From Sphingobacteriales bacterium (GTDB taxonomy: Bacteria > Bacteroidota > Bacteroidia > Chitinophagales > CAIOSU01): DNA of 64,000 bases. A program made the position numbers and the translations under genes. Under the pieces are notes generated by a model. That model ran no database searches. It was given only the letters and a program-made list of their open reading frames with translations, and had not been told where the DNA came from. How positions within the stretch are numbered: position 1 is the stretch's first letter; each line of letters opens with the position of its first letter. This document shows, piece by piece, positions 32,804-40,937 of the stretch. The stretch spans positions 1 to 64,000 of the forward strand of contig JAIXUD010000006.1 in NCBI GenBank assembly GCA_027483645.1, given 5' to 3'.

Positions 32804-35440
32804 TCAATCTGGTTCGAAGCCTAACACGATACTAAATTTACCGTATTTGTTAAGAAAATCGCCGAAACCAGTTGCTGGCGCTGCATCTTTATCAAAGCCT
32901 ATGCCATAATCGAAACCAAGCAAACCAAACATAGGTAGCATGATGCGCACACCTAAGCCAGCCGTACGTCTTATGTCGAATGGATTGTAATCTTTAATGC
33001 TGCCATAGAAGTTACCGCCCTCAACAAAAGCTGTAGCAAATATAGTAGCCGAGGGGTTTAAAGAGATTGGGAAACGCATCTCCACCGTAAACTTGTTGAA
33101 GAACGGCGAGCCAGTGGTTGGGCTCAATACCTCATAACCGCGCAGGGCCACAATATCCCTGCCGAAGAACTGGATGTTGGAGATACCATCGCCACCCAAC
33201 TCAAAGCGCTCAAATGGCGAGTAGCCAATCTCTTCGTTGTAGTAGCCCAAGAAACCGAATTTAGCGGCCACACGCAATACCAGTGGCTGTTTCAAGTTCT
33301 TGGTAATAGGAGTAAACCACTCAGCCGTGAAGCGCCATTTGTGGTACTCTACCCATTTGTATTTCTCGTTGTTGTTCAACGTGCTGTAGTCCCTGTCGTT
33401 AAACAAGGAGTATGGCGGTGTAACCTGCAACGACAAGGAAATGTTGGAGCCTTGCGTAGGGTAAGTTGGGTTGTAGGTTGAGTTACGCGCCAATACAAAC
33501 TTCATGTTCAGGTTATTGGAGCGGCCATCGGTAATAATGAAGTTGGATGATGTCCAATTATCTAGATTATAGTTCTGAAAATTGAGCAATGCCTGGAAGG
33601 TAAAGTAGTCATCGGGCCACTTAATACGGGTACCGATGCCGATGGTGGCACCGTTGGTTATCAAGCTGGCTACAACCTTACGCTCGTTATTTAGATTGCT
33701 AAAACGGGAATTGTAATAGCTGATGGTAAACGAGTTGGCCTTTTTGCCACCTAACCATGGCTCGGTAAACGAGAAGTTATAAGACTGGAAGATTTTACCA
33801 TTGGTTTGAACCCTTAGCGATAAACGCTGTCCATCACCAGCAGGTAAGGGGCTCCATGAGCCTTTCTTAAACATATTTTGGATGGAGAAGTTGGTAAACG
33901 ACACGCCCAGCGTACCTACCACACCACGCCCACGGCCACCCCAACCTGCAGAAAGCTCCAATTGGTCGGATGGTTTTTCTACCACGCGGTACTCAATATC
34001 TACCGTACCATTGGTTGGGTTTGGTATCGGCACTACTTCTAGCTGCTCAGGGTCAAAATAGCCGAGGTTGATAATCTGGCGCTGCGAACGAATCAAATCG
34101 CTACGGCTAAATACGGCACCAGGCACAGTGTGCAGCTCTCGGCGTATTACGTACTCTTTGGTTTTGGTATTGCCACTAATGCGCACCTCGTTGATGATGG
34201 CAATGGGGCCTTCCATTACGCGTATCTCGATATCGATAGAGTCGCCATCTACCGAAATCTCTAGCGGGGTCACTTGGAAAAACAGGTAGCCATTATCCAT
34301 ATACAAGCTGGCAATGTCGGTGCCATTCGGGCTCATGTTCAGCCGCTCATCTAGCAAGGTGCGGTTGTATATATCGCCTTTCTTAATGTCCAGCATTTTG
34401 GCCAGCGAATCAGATGCATAGATGGTATTGCCCTTCCAGGTAATGTTCCGGAAATAATAGCGGTTGCCTTCATTTACTTTGATGCGTATTTGCAGCTCGC
34501 CGTCTTCCATATACACGCTATCGCCCAATATCTCGGCATCTCGGTACCCTAGCGAGTTGTAGTACTCAATCAGCTTCTCTTTATCGGCCCTATAATCTTT
34601 CAGCAAGAATTTTGATGAGCTGAAAATGTTTAGGCGGGCTTTATCGGCCAGGTAATCTATGGTGCGGCTAGGGGCAAGGTTTTCTAGTATCTCGCCAAAG
34701 CTAGAAGTATCTGGCGTGGCATTGCGGATGTTCTCTAAGCTAATGATTTGGCCAAGGTCAAGGTGCACCTTTTCCTTAGTATCCTTCATTTTCTTCCTGA
34801 GGGTTGCATCGCTGGCTACTACGTTGCCTTCAAATTGTATACTGCCAATTTTTACTTTGCTGCCTTTCTCAACGCTTATTTCTAGGATGATGCTATTTAC
34901 TAAAATAGTATCGGGCATCTCTTTCAGGGTCACCTTCGCATTCAAGAAACCTTTGTCCTTATAATGGTTTTTAATGATGGTAATGGTGTTGGCCTTCATG
35001 TTTTCGGTAAGCACGCGGCCGCCAATCAATTTTATCTTTTCCCTTAGTTCATCTTGCTCGCCTTTTTTAATCTTCCCAGTAAAGTAGAAGCGAGATAAGC
35101 GGGGCCTTTCGGTTACCCTAATGTCCAAAAAGATATTTACGCCTAGGGTTTTTACAATGCGTATCTCTACGTCAGTAAATAGGCCTTGCTCCCACATTTT
35201 GCGTATGGCCTTGGCAATATCGTCGCCAGGTATATTTACGGTTTGGCCAACGCGCAAGCCTGAAAGCGGCACTAGTAGGTCGGGGTCAAGATACTTTACG
35301 CCCGAAACGGTGATGCCACCAATAGTATATTCTGTTGGTATGGAGTAACTTACACGTGGCATGCCGGTGCTATCCACTTGGGCCAATGCCGGTAGATTTA
35401 CACATAGCAGCGCTAGCGCCATATATATTAGGTGCTTCAA
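32804..35440 (-). CDS. bamA: Outer membrane protein assembly factor BamA
   Basis: 878 aa. Signal peptide 1-20 (ending ALAQ). About 35-470 holds five POTRA domains (TVTGVKYLD-like starts, e.g. ITVSGVKYLDPDLL, FRNITWKGNTIY, INEVRISGNTKT). About 500-878 is the Omp85 beta-barrel, with the loop-6 type motif LRGYEVLSPTTGSPFFNKFTVE and closing strand FSIVLGFEPD. It inserts barrel proteins into the outer membrane. The ATG overlaps the uppS stop by 4 bp. Confidence 0.96.
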   Translation of the reverse strand: MKHLIYMALALLCVNLPALAQVDSTGMPRVSYSIPTEYTIGGITVSGVKYLDPDLLVPLSGLRVGQTVNIPGDDIAKAIRKMWEQGLFTDVEIRIVKTLGVNIFLDIRVTERPRLSRFYFTGKIKKGEQDELREKIKLIGGRVLTENMKANTITIIKNHYKDKGFLNAKVTLKEMPDTILVNSIILEISVEKGSKVKIGSIQFEGNVVASDATLRKKMKDTKEKVHLDLGQIISLENIRNATPDTSSFGEILENLAPSRTIDYLADKARLNIFSSSKFLLKDYRADKEKLIEYYNSLGYRDAEILGDSVYMEDGELQIRIKVNEGNRYYFRNITWKGNTIYASDSLAKMLDIKKGDIYNRTLLDERLNMSPNGTDIASLYMDNGYLFFQVTPLEISVDGDSIDIEIRVMEGPIAIINEVRISGNTKTKEYVIRRELHTVPGAVFSRSDLIRSQRQIINLGYFDPEQLEVVPIPNPTNGTVDIEYRVVEKPSDQLELSAGWGGRGRGVVGTLGVSFTNFSIQNMFKKGSWSPLPAGDGQRLSLRVQTNGKIFQSYNFSFTEPWLGGKKANSFTISYYNSRFSNLNNERKVVASLITNGATIGIGTRIKWPDDYFTFQALLNFQNYNLDNWTSSNFIITDGRSNNLNMKFVLARNSTYNPTYPTQGSNISLSLQVTPPYSLFNDRDYSTLNNNEKYKWVEYHKWRFTAEWFTPITKNLKQPLVLRVAAKFGFLGYYNEEIGYSPFERFELGGDGISNIQFFGRDIVALRGYEVLSPTTGSPFFNKFTVEMRFPISLNPSATIFATAFVEGGNFYGSIKDYNPFDIRRTAGLGVRIMLPMFGLLGFDYGIGFDKDAAPATGFGDFLNKYGKFSIVLGFEPD

Positions 35441-36189
35441 CTTGCCTTATTTTTTATCTGCTCACTTATTTTGCCAAAACGGCGTTCACGCTGCTGGTAA
35501 TCTTCAATGGCTGCGTACAGGTGTTCTTTTCTGAAATCGGGCCAAAGGGTTTCTGTAAAGTATAGTTCAGCGTAGGCTAGCTGCCAAAGCAAAAAGTTGC
35601 TTATGCGCTGCTCGCCACTGGTGCGTATCATCAATTCGGGGTCGGGCATGCCTTTGGTGCTTAGGTAGCCACTCAAGGTTTCTTCGGTAATGCTTTCGGT
35701 ATTTATTTTGCCCGCTTTGGCTTCATCAGCTATTTGGCGTATGGCCTCGGTTATTTCCCACTTGCTGCTGTAGCTTAGCGCCAGCACTAGGGTCATCCGT
35801 TTGTTGTCTTGGGTCTGTAGTATCGCTTCTGCCAGTTTGTTACGGCTCCGCTCGGGCAGCATATCGGTTTTGCCGATCACCTGTAAGCGGATGTCGTTTT
35901 TCATCAACGTTTTTACTTCTGATTTGATAGTGCGCACGAGTAGTTCCATTAAGGCATCCACTTCCATTTTCGGGCGGGCCCAATTTTCGGTACTAAACGC
36001 ATAAAGTGTGAGATATTGTATACCGAGCTCTGCACAAGTTTCAACTGTTTCGCGCACGGCGGTTACCCCATGCCTGTGCCCAAATATGCGGCTATGACCT
36101 TGGCTCTTGGCCCAACGACCGTTTCCGTCCATTATCACAGCGATATGGCGCGGAAGTTTTTCGCGGTCTATTTGGTTCTTTATTTCCAT
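35437..36189 (-). CDS. uppS: Undecaprenyl diphosphate synthase
   Basis: 250 aa, cis-prenyltransferase that makes the C55 carrier lipid for cell-wall synthesis. HIAVIMDGNGRWAKSQG with catalytic Asp21, FGHRHG, TLYAFSTENWARP and the C-terminal PDPELMIRTSGEQRISNFLLWQLAYAE region (broken here by the natural family spacing) are all recognisable. The stop overlaps the bamA start by 4 bp. TACCTTTG on the minus strand at 36220-36213 resembles a -7 element. Confidence 0.96.
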   Translation of the reverse strand: MEIKNQIDREKLPRHIAVIMDGNGRWAKSQGHSRIFGHRHGVTAVRETVETCAELGIQYLTLYAFSTENWARPKMEVDALMELLVRTIKSEVKTLMKNDIRLQVIGKTDMLPERSRNKLAEAILQTQDNKRMTLVLALSYSSKWEITEAIRQIADEAKAGKINTESITEETLSGYLSTKGMPDPELMIRTSGEQRISNFLLWQLAYAELYFTETLWPDFRKEHLYAAIEDYQQRERRFGKISEQIKNKAS

Positions 36190-36229
36190 TAATCAGTTGG
36201 CGATGCGGCGGTCAAAGGTACAAAAATCA

Positions 36230-37075
36230 TTAACGAATTCTAGATGGCCACGGGCAACGTATCTTAGGTATGGTATAACTCAGGCTTAACCCAAAAAACA
36301 TGAAGCTATCAGGCTTTGTATCCATGCCTCTTTGCTTGCCTGGTACGCCAATCGGTTCGCCTACTTCGCCACTGCGGTCGCTCAATGCCTCGGCCACGTT
36401 TCGTGATACTGCAAAGCTGTACACATTGGCTGGGTATACATCGCTCACATCATCTAGGTAATCGGTAAAGGTTTTTCGCACGCCAATTTCTACGCCCAAA
36501 GTCCATGATGGGTGGAAACTGTACTTAAAACCACCACCCACTGGTATGGCAAAGTTGAAACGGCTATAAGGCTTCTTGCCGCTATCAGGGTCATTTTGGC
36601 CTTCGGTGCCTACGGGTTGTAGGGCAATCCATTCGCCATCCAATTCTGCTTTGGGGTTAAAGTAAAAACCCGAAATGCCAAAGGTAAGGTAGGGGGTAAA
36701 CTTAAATCTATCCTTACGGGGCTCGTACCTAAAGAAATTTATCTCGATTTGGCTGGTAATTTCAAGAATGTTCGACTTGAACGATAGGTTGCGCGCCCGT
36801 TGGAAGGGGTCGGGAGAGGCTTCGTCGGCATAAGAAACGGAGCCATAATTAAACCCGTTTTTCCAAGCGAAGCGGGTACCCATGTTGTAGCGGGCAAAAG
36901 CGCCGCCACCAGGGCCCATATACTCAAAGCTGGTGCGGGTATTGAGGTCGCCAAAGTAGTTGCTGAAACCGGCCCATACGCCATAATCCCACTCTTGCGC
37001 CTGAGCACGGCTAGGCAAGGCCAAGCCCGTTAGCACCAAAACGACCAGAATATAGCTATAGAAATACTGCTTCAT
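36230..37075 (-). CDS. DUF6089 family outer-membrane beta-barrel protein
   Basis: 281 aa from the ATG at 37075 (an upstream TTG at 37087 lies inside a hairpin and is rejected). Signal peptide (MKQYFYSYILVVLVLTGLALP to AQAQ), then EWDYGVWAGFSNYFGDLNT and repeated amphipathic strands (GFNYGSVSY, FKFTPYLTFGISGFYFNP, NFAIPVGGGFKYSF, TLGVEIGVRKTFTDYLDD). This is the Bacteroidota DUF6089 barrel often found next to uppS/bamA. Role unknown; outer-membrane location expected. A perfect 14-bp hairpin sits 2 nt upstream of the start codon. Confidence 0.88.
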   Translation of the reverse strand: MKQYFYSYILVVLVLTGLALPSRAQAQEWDYGVWAGFSNYFGDLNTRTSFEYMGPGGGAFARYNMGTRFAWKNGFNYGSVSYADEASPDPFQRARNLSFKSNILEITSQIEINFFRYEPRKDRFKFTPYLTFGISGFYFNPKAELDGEWIALQPVGTEGQNDPDSGKKPYSRFNFAIPVGGGFKYSFHPSWTLGVEIGVRKTFTDYLDDVSDVYPANVYSFAVSRNVAEALSDRSGEVGEPIGVPGKQRGMDTKPDSFMFFGLSLSYTIPKIRCPWPSRIR

Positions 37076-37077
37076 AC

Positions 37078-37109
37078 AAAAGCCCAAAATTAGACAATTT
37101 TGGGCTTTT
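37078..37109 (-). terminator. Perfect 14-bp hairpin between upp and the DUF6089 start
   Basis: Arms 37078-37091 and 37096-37109 are perfectly complementary with a 4-nt loop; the arms begin with AAAA and end with TTTT, so the structure could act on both strands. On the minus strand it is 74 bp past the upp stop, consistent with a terminator. But its 3' foot is only 2 nt before the DUF6089 ATG, so it would also occlude any ribosome site there. Confidence 0.75.
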
Positions 37110-37182
37110 AGAACGGTATAGGGTATTGTTTATTGTTTAATTTGAGCAGAATGAACCTGTAGCCGCTATTTAGGGCAGCCTC

Positions 37183-37833
37183 TTAGGCCTGCAACTTCTC
37201 GCCGAAAGCCAAATCTCCCGCATCGCCAAGGCCGGGTACTATGTAGCCTTTGTCGGTCAATTTGTTATCAATGGCTCCGCACCAGATGGTTACATTGGGT
37301 ACTTCTTTCAAAAGATGGTCGATGCCCTCGGTAGCGGCAATGGCGCATACTACGTGTATGTGCTTGGGTTTGCCCAGTACAATCATTTTTTTCAAGGTTA
37401 ACGCCAATGAAGCGCCCGTGGCTAACATGGGGTCGCTAACGATTAGCACACGGCCGGCAATCTCAGGTGAGGTAACGTATTCCATGCTGATGGTGAAGTT
37501 GCCCTCGCTATCGTGCTTGCGATAGGCGGCAATAAAGCCGTTGTCAGCATGGTCGAAGTAATTGAGCAAACCTTGGTGCAATGGTAGCCCAGCCCTAAGG
37601 ATGGTAGCCAATACGGGTTGCTCTACCAGCTGGTAGCACAAAGCGGTCTCCAGCGGAGTGGTTATTTCCACCTGTTCCCACTCCAACTCTTTGCTTATCT
37701 CGTAGCCAATTATCTCGCCGATACGCTCTAAGTTGCGTCGGAAACGCATACGGTCGCCCTGTATCAATACATCGCGCAATTCGGCCACATAGTGGGCCAG
37801 TAAAGAAGGTTTCAGGCTGAGGTTGTGTACCAT
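37183..37833 (-). CDS. upp: Uracil phosphoribosyltransferase
   Basis: 216 aa from the ATG at 37833; the frame opens 33 bp earlier in a dispersed repeat, which would add an artefactual TVDGGPSTKK-like N-terminus. The enzyme salvages uracil to UMP with PRPP. ILRAGLPLHQG and the PRPP loop LIVSDPMLATGASL are clear, and the C-terminal GLGDAGDLAFG is characteristic. Cytoplasmic, stand-alone gene. Confidence 0.94.
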   Translation of the reverse strand: MVHNLSLKPSLLAHYVAELRDVLIQGDRMRFRRNLERIGEIIGYEISKELEWEQVEITTPLETALCYQLVEQPVLATILRAGLPLHQGLLNYFDHADNGFIAAYRKHDSEGNFTISMEYVTSPEIAGRVLIVSDPMLATGASLALTLKKMIVLGKPKHIHVVCAIAATEGIDHLLKEVPNVTIWCGAIDNKLTDKGYIVPGLGDAGDLAFGEKLQA

Positions 37834-37840
37834 TTTTTTG

Positions 37841-37870
37841 GTCGATGGTCCACCGTCCACGGTCAACGGT
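37841..37870. repeat. Dispersed GTCCACGG/GTCGAC-family repeat, left arm
   Basis: GTCGATGGTCCACCGTCC then ACGGTCAACGG, directly upstream of the upp start. Inverted partner at 38009-38038. Confidence 0.75.
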
Positions 37871-38008
37871 TGCAGAACGGGGAAAATGGATTAGTTAGGA
37901 GTGCCGCAAATTTATGGAATTTGGGCCACAGTCAAATCGAGCAGTTAAACAACCTCAGCAATTATTTACAAAACAAACAAAAACTAATAAACCATTAGCT
38001 ATTATCGC

Positions 38009-38038
38009 TGTGGACCGTCGACCGTGGACCGTCGACTA
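38009..38038. repeat. Dispersed GTCCACGG/GTCGAC-family repeat, right arm
   Basis: CTGTGGACCGTCGACCG then TGGACCGTCGACTA; inverted relative to 37841-37870. The final CTA (38036-38038) is the complement of the stop codon of the deacetylase-like gene, which therefore ends in the repeat. Confidence 0.78.
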
Positions 38039-39343
38039 ACTTTTGATATGGTCAATCATTTGCTCGTACATGTGTCGCCAGCCTTGCCATTCATCCTCTT
38101 CGCTAAAGCTATTGTTGTGCCACAGCGTTATCAGTAGGCCATTTACTTCCTTCACCTCGTCTATAATCGGCTTTACTACCTCAAGCGCTTCATGGGGCTT
38201 AAGCTTCATGTAGTAGTTTAGCGTGGCATCCATAATGGCAAAGGGGTATAGTTTTAGCAAGGTCTTGTTCTCACGGCTCATATCATAAAAGAAAAACGAG
38301 CTGCAAATGCTAGCACGAAAGCCTGGCAACGCTGCATAGCCCAAGGTATAATCCTCCTCAATATCTTGGTCCATCAGGTTGTGGTACGTATCGGGGAATT
38401 TTAGCTTAAGGAAGTGTTGGCGGCTGATGTGCACTTCGCGCTTCAAAATGCGGTTCAGCCGGCGTATTTCGCGGCGCAGCTTATCGGTATCGCCATTGCT
38501 GGCGTATGATGGGTGTATGCCCACTTCGGCCTTATCGGCAATGGATTTGATGAGGCTTTGGAACGGCGCTACATTTACCGATATGCCTTTATCGTACTCG
38601 CCATAATCGCCCAGCAAAAAGAAGAATACGGTTTTGTAGTCGTTCTTTTCGTGCAGGTTTAGCAGGTAGTCGTAAGTATCATAAGGGTCTTGCTTTCGAC
38701 CGAAGAGCACCTTCAGCCGGTCGCCCGCTTCCGGAAATTCACCTTGGATGATGGACCGCAATAAGCCACCCAAGTTTCGGAAAGGCCCCTTGCCGCGGTA
38801 GTTGTAAGCACTATCAATATCGAACGTAGGCTTAAAACGAAACCTGCGGGGTGAAAATTTAAGGTCAGGGTAATGCTCCTGTATCTTCAGTTGTACTAGC
38901 CTGATGTAGTGGTTCACTACGGGTATATGCAAAAAGCCGTTGCGGTAGGCAAAGCTCTCCTCTGGGGGGAAGCGATCGTGCTTATCGTTGGCGTGGGGCA
39001 GGTACTCTTCGTAACGGCTCACTAGGTAAAATGCCGCGGCAAAAGGGTCGAATGGCAGGGCGAATTCCTCACCCTCTACCTGATAAAATATCTTGAGGTA
39101 ATTGTACTCAGTTACTGTTAAATCTTGCTTCACCAATCCCCTTTGGAACAACAGGTACACCGCCCCGAAGCATAAGATGCCCTCTTGCGGGCGGCTGTCG
39201 TACACTATCTTGGGTCCATCGGCCACCCGAAATTCATCCACACTGCTGGTAAGCTTATACGCTACGTGCATCTGCTCTTTAAAGAACAAATCGAACACGT
39301 ACCGGATGCGGTTGGTGACTTGTGGCGTATAGATAACCAGCAT
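38036..39343 (-). CDS. Polysaccharide deacetylase-like protein with DUF7033-type N-terminus
   Basis: 435 aa, no signal peptide. The N-terminal third (about 1-130; VTNRIRYVFDLFFKEQ, then FDPFAAAFYLVSRYEEYL) matches the DUF7033 pattern. The C-terminal region has FKPTFDIDSAYNYRGKG (metal-site Asp), VGIHPSYAS (HxxS/T) and LITLWHNNSF, degenerate forms of the NodB deacetylase motifs. Such proteins are common in Bacteroidota near surface-polysaccharide genes; a GT2 gene lies just beyond. Enzyme activity is likely but not proven. The stop codon is supplied by a dispersed repeat. Confidence 0.83.
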   Translation of the reverse strand: MLVIYTPQVTNRIRYVFDLFFKEQMHVAYKLTSSVDEFRVADGPKIVYDSRPQEGILCFGAVYLLFQRGLVKQDLTVTEYNYLKIFYQVEGEEFALPFDPFAAAFYLVSRYEEYLPHANDKHDRFPPEESFAYRNGFLHIPVVNHYIRLVQLKIQEHYPDLKFSPRRFRFKPTFDIDSAYNYRGKGPFRNLGGLLRSIIQGEFPEAGDRLKVLFGRKQDPYDTYDYLLNLHEKNDYKTVFFFLLGDYGEYDKGISVNVAPFQSLIKSIADKAEVGIHPSYASNGDTDKLRREIRRLNRILKREVHISRQHFLKLKFPDTYHNLMDQDIEEDYTLGYAALPGFRASICSSFFFYDMSRENKTLLKLYPFAIMDATLNYYMKLKPHEALEVVKPIIDEVKEVNGLLITLWHNNSFSEEDEWQGWRHMYEQMIDHIKS

Positions 39344-39359
39344 GGGGCTAAGTTACTAG

Positions 39360-39396
39360 TTTAGTTGATTAGTTGATTGGTTATTGGTTGATTGGT
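39360..39396. repeat. TTGGTTATTGG-family repeat
   Basis: TTAGTTGATTAGTTGATTGG then TTATTGGTTGATTGG, upstream of the small HicB-like gene and the deacetylase start (opposite strands). Same family as 5636-5668 and 30115-30155. Confidence 0.6.
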
Positions 39397-39432
39397 TTTG
39401 CAGTATTCCAATTTTGGGAGTACCTTTTTAAT

Positions 39433-39579
39433 ATGAAGAAAGTAATTATTATTGCTGAGGAGGCTGCCGAAGGAGGTTACATTGCCAGAGCACTTGGGCA
39501 CGATATTTTCACTGAAGCAGATGACTTAAGAGCCTTGAAAATCAACATTAATGAAGCGCTAATGTGCCATTTCCAATAG
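39433..39579 (+). pseudogene. Truncated HicB-like (DUF1902-type) antitoxin fragment
   Basis: 48 aa, ATG at 39433, TAG at 39577-39579. The translation MKKVIIIAEEAAEGGYIARA then DIFTEADDLRALKININEAL matches the start of the short HicB-fold proteins annotated as 2-oxoisovalerate dehydrogenase E1 or HicB-like antitoxins. Those run about 65-75 residues and continue after CHF; here the frame stops at CHFQ, 1 bp before the convergent glycosyltransferase stop. No HicA partner is present. Either a very short intact gene or a 3'-truncated remnant. Confidence 0.6.
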
Positions 39580-39580
39580 T

Positions 39581-40747
39581 TCAATACTTCCTCCCCTTCC
39601 AATCATACTTCTTAAACTGCGACTGAATGCCGATGCGTAGCACATAGTATGTGTGCAACAACTGCGAGGGCAGAAACCAAAGCAGCTCCTTACTTCGCCC
39701 GAAGAATGATGTAGCGTGTACCAGCATTATTAGCTCAGGCAATAGCTTACCTAGCAGCAATACTATAAACGGGATTAACATAAAGGGCTTGAAGCACATC
39801 CAAACACCGAACACTAGAATAGCCAACGCATACACATAGTAAAACGTAAGCACCGCCGTAAGCCGTGCATCGCCAAAGCCTGCCGCTTTACTTACCCAGC
39901 GCACCCGTTGTTGCCAGAAGGCTGCCCAAGTAGCAGTTGCTGGGGTGGTCACTATTGCTTCCTTGGCCTTTACAAAACCAGCACAGCCTGGGCGGTGGCT
40001 ATGGGCTTTTAGTAAGAACAAAATATCATCGCCGGTTGGGGTATTGTCAATGCCGGAGTACCCACCAATGGATTGAAAAAGCTTCTTCTCAAAAGCAAAG
40101 TTAGCCCCATTGGCCATGTGCGGAAACTTGAACCGCAAGCTACCAGCGGTAATAAACATAAGCCCCATGAGATCGAGACTCTGAAATTGCTGAAGCAGAC
40201 GAAGGACCAAAGACGAAGGACCATGGACCTGACTAAACGCTACTGGGCCGGTGAGTACTTTGTAGTGGTTAGCATCGTAGTATTGGGCGACGGTGTTTAC
40301 CCAATTAGCTCCCATCTCGCAGTCGGCATCGGTGGTAATGATGAGGTCGCCGGTGGCTTGGGCTATCCCGTAGGTAATTGCCGCTTTTTTGCCTGAAAGG
40401 TTATTTGGCAGCATGTATATGCCCAATCGGATTTGCAATCCGATTGTACCGAGCTGCGGATTTGCAATCCGCTGTACCACTTCGGCAGTGCTGTCCTCGC
40501 TGTGGTCGTCCACTACTATTATCTCCAATAAGTCCTTTCGGTAGTTTTGTGCCATCAGGCACTGCACTACCCGCTCAATGTTAGCTTCCTCGTTGCGGGC
40601 AGGTACTATTACCGTTACCTTGGTAAATGTTTGACCGTCTTGTTTTGGCTCGAACAAGGGCGTAAGTATCCACCCCCAAGCATAATACTGCATCAAGCCC
40701 ATGTATAGGGCCACCATGATGAGGGTAATGATTAGGACAGCTAGCAC
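39581..40747 (-). CDS. Family 2 glycosyltransferase with membrane segments
   Basis: 388 aa. One N-terminal helix (about 3-28), then the GT2 domain: VIVPARNEEANIERVV, VVDDHSED, TTDADCEM (DxD-like), PTGDD and QQRVRW, followed by three to four C-terminal helices. This is the layout of processive or lipid-linked inner-membrane transferases. Two stretches look like later insertions of non-coding repeats read in frame: about residues 92-112 (hairpin repeats at 40425-40472) and about 173-184 (GACGAAGGACCA repeat at 40196-40229). Catalytic motifs are intact, so it may still work. Confidence 0.88.
   Translation of the reverse strand: MLAVLIITLIMVALYMGLMQYYAWGWILTPLFEPKQDGQTFTKVTVIVPARNEEANIERVVQCLMAQNYRKDLLEIIVVDDHSEDSTAEVVQRIANPQLGTIGLQIRLGIYMLPNNLSGKKAAITYGIAQATGDLIITTDADCEMGANWVNTVAQYYDANHYKVLTGPVAFSQVHGPSSLVLRLLQQFQSLDLMGLMFITAGSLRFKFPHMANGANFAFEKKLFQSIGGYSGIDNTPTGDDILFLLKAHSHRPGCAGFVKAKEAIVTTPATATWAAFWQQRVRWVSKAAGFGDARLTAVLTFYYVYALAILVFGVWMCFKPFMLIPFIVLLLGKLLPELIMLVHATSFFGRSKELLWFLPSQLLHTYYVLRIGIQSQFKKYDWKGRKY
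40196..40229. repeat. Dispersed repeat inside the GT2 coding region
   Basis: CAGACGAAGGACCAAAGACG followed by AAGGACCATGGACC resembles the GTCCACGG/GTCGAC family found between genes. Here it is read in frame on the minus strand as part of the segment VHGPSSLVLRLL. Confidence 0.65.
40425..40472. repeat. Two adjacent GGATTTGCAATCC hairpins inside the GT2 gene
   Basis: AATCGGATT-TGC-AATCCGATT (40425-40445) and GCGGATT-TGC-AATCCGC (40456-40472) are perfect palindromes sharing the same TGC loop, 10 bp apart. They are read in frame on the minus strand as part of IANPQLGTIGLQIRLG, which does not look like normal GT2 sequence. Confidence 0.8.
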
Positions 40748-40762
40748 AGGGCAAAGATAATG

Positions 40763-40796
40763 GTTGGTCCACGGTCCACGGTCGATGGTCCACGGT
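40763..40796. repeat. Dispersed GTCCACGG/GTCGAC-family repeat, left arm
   Basis: GGTTGGTCCACGGTCCACGG then TCGATGGTCCACGG, 16 bp before the GT2 start codon (minus strand). Inverted partner at 40823-40852. Confidence 0.78.
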
Positions 40797-40822
40797 TTAT
40801 TGCGTTAATATGCAATTTTAAG

Positions 40823-40852
40823 CTGTGGACCGTGGTCTGTCAACTGTGGACT
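40823..40852. repeat. Dispersed GTCCACGG/GTCGAC-family repeat, right arm
   Basis: CTGTGGACCGTGGTCTG then TCAACTGTGGACTA, inverted relative to 40763-40796 with a 26-bp AT-rich loop. Confidence 0.75.
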
Positions 40853-40874
40853 ATTACCAAACACCAACGGGGCC

Positions 40875-40907
40875 ACCTTCCAAAGAAAGCAGCCCCGCAG
40901 GATCAAT
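40875..40907 (-). terminator. Possible terminator of the LamG-like T9SS gene
   Basis: CGGGGC and GCCCCG arms about 20 bp apart, 30 bp past the stop of the minus-strand gene at 40938. The run of T after it is weak (TTGGTGTTTGG), so this is a low-confidence call. Confidence 0.3.
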
Positions 40908-40937
40908 AAAAGGCCAAAAACCAAATTCGCCTAATCG

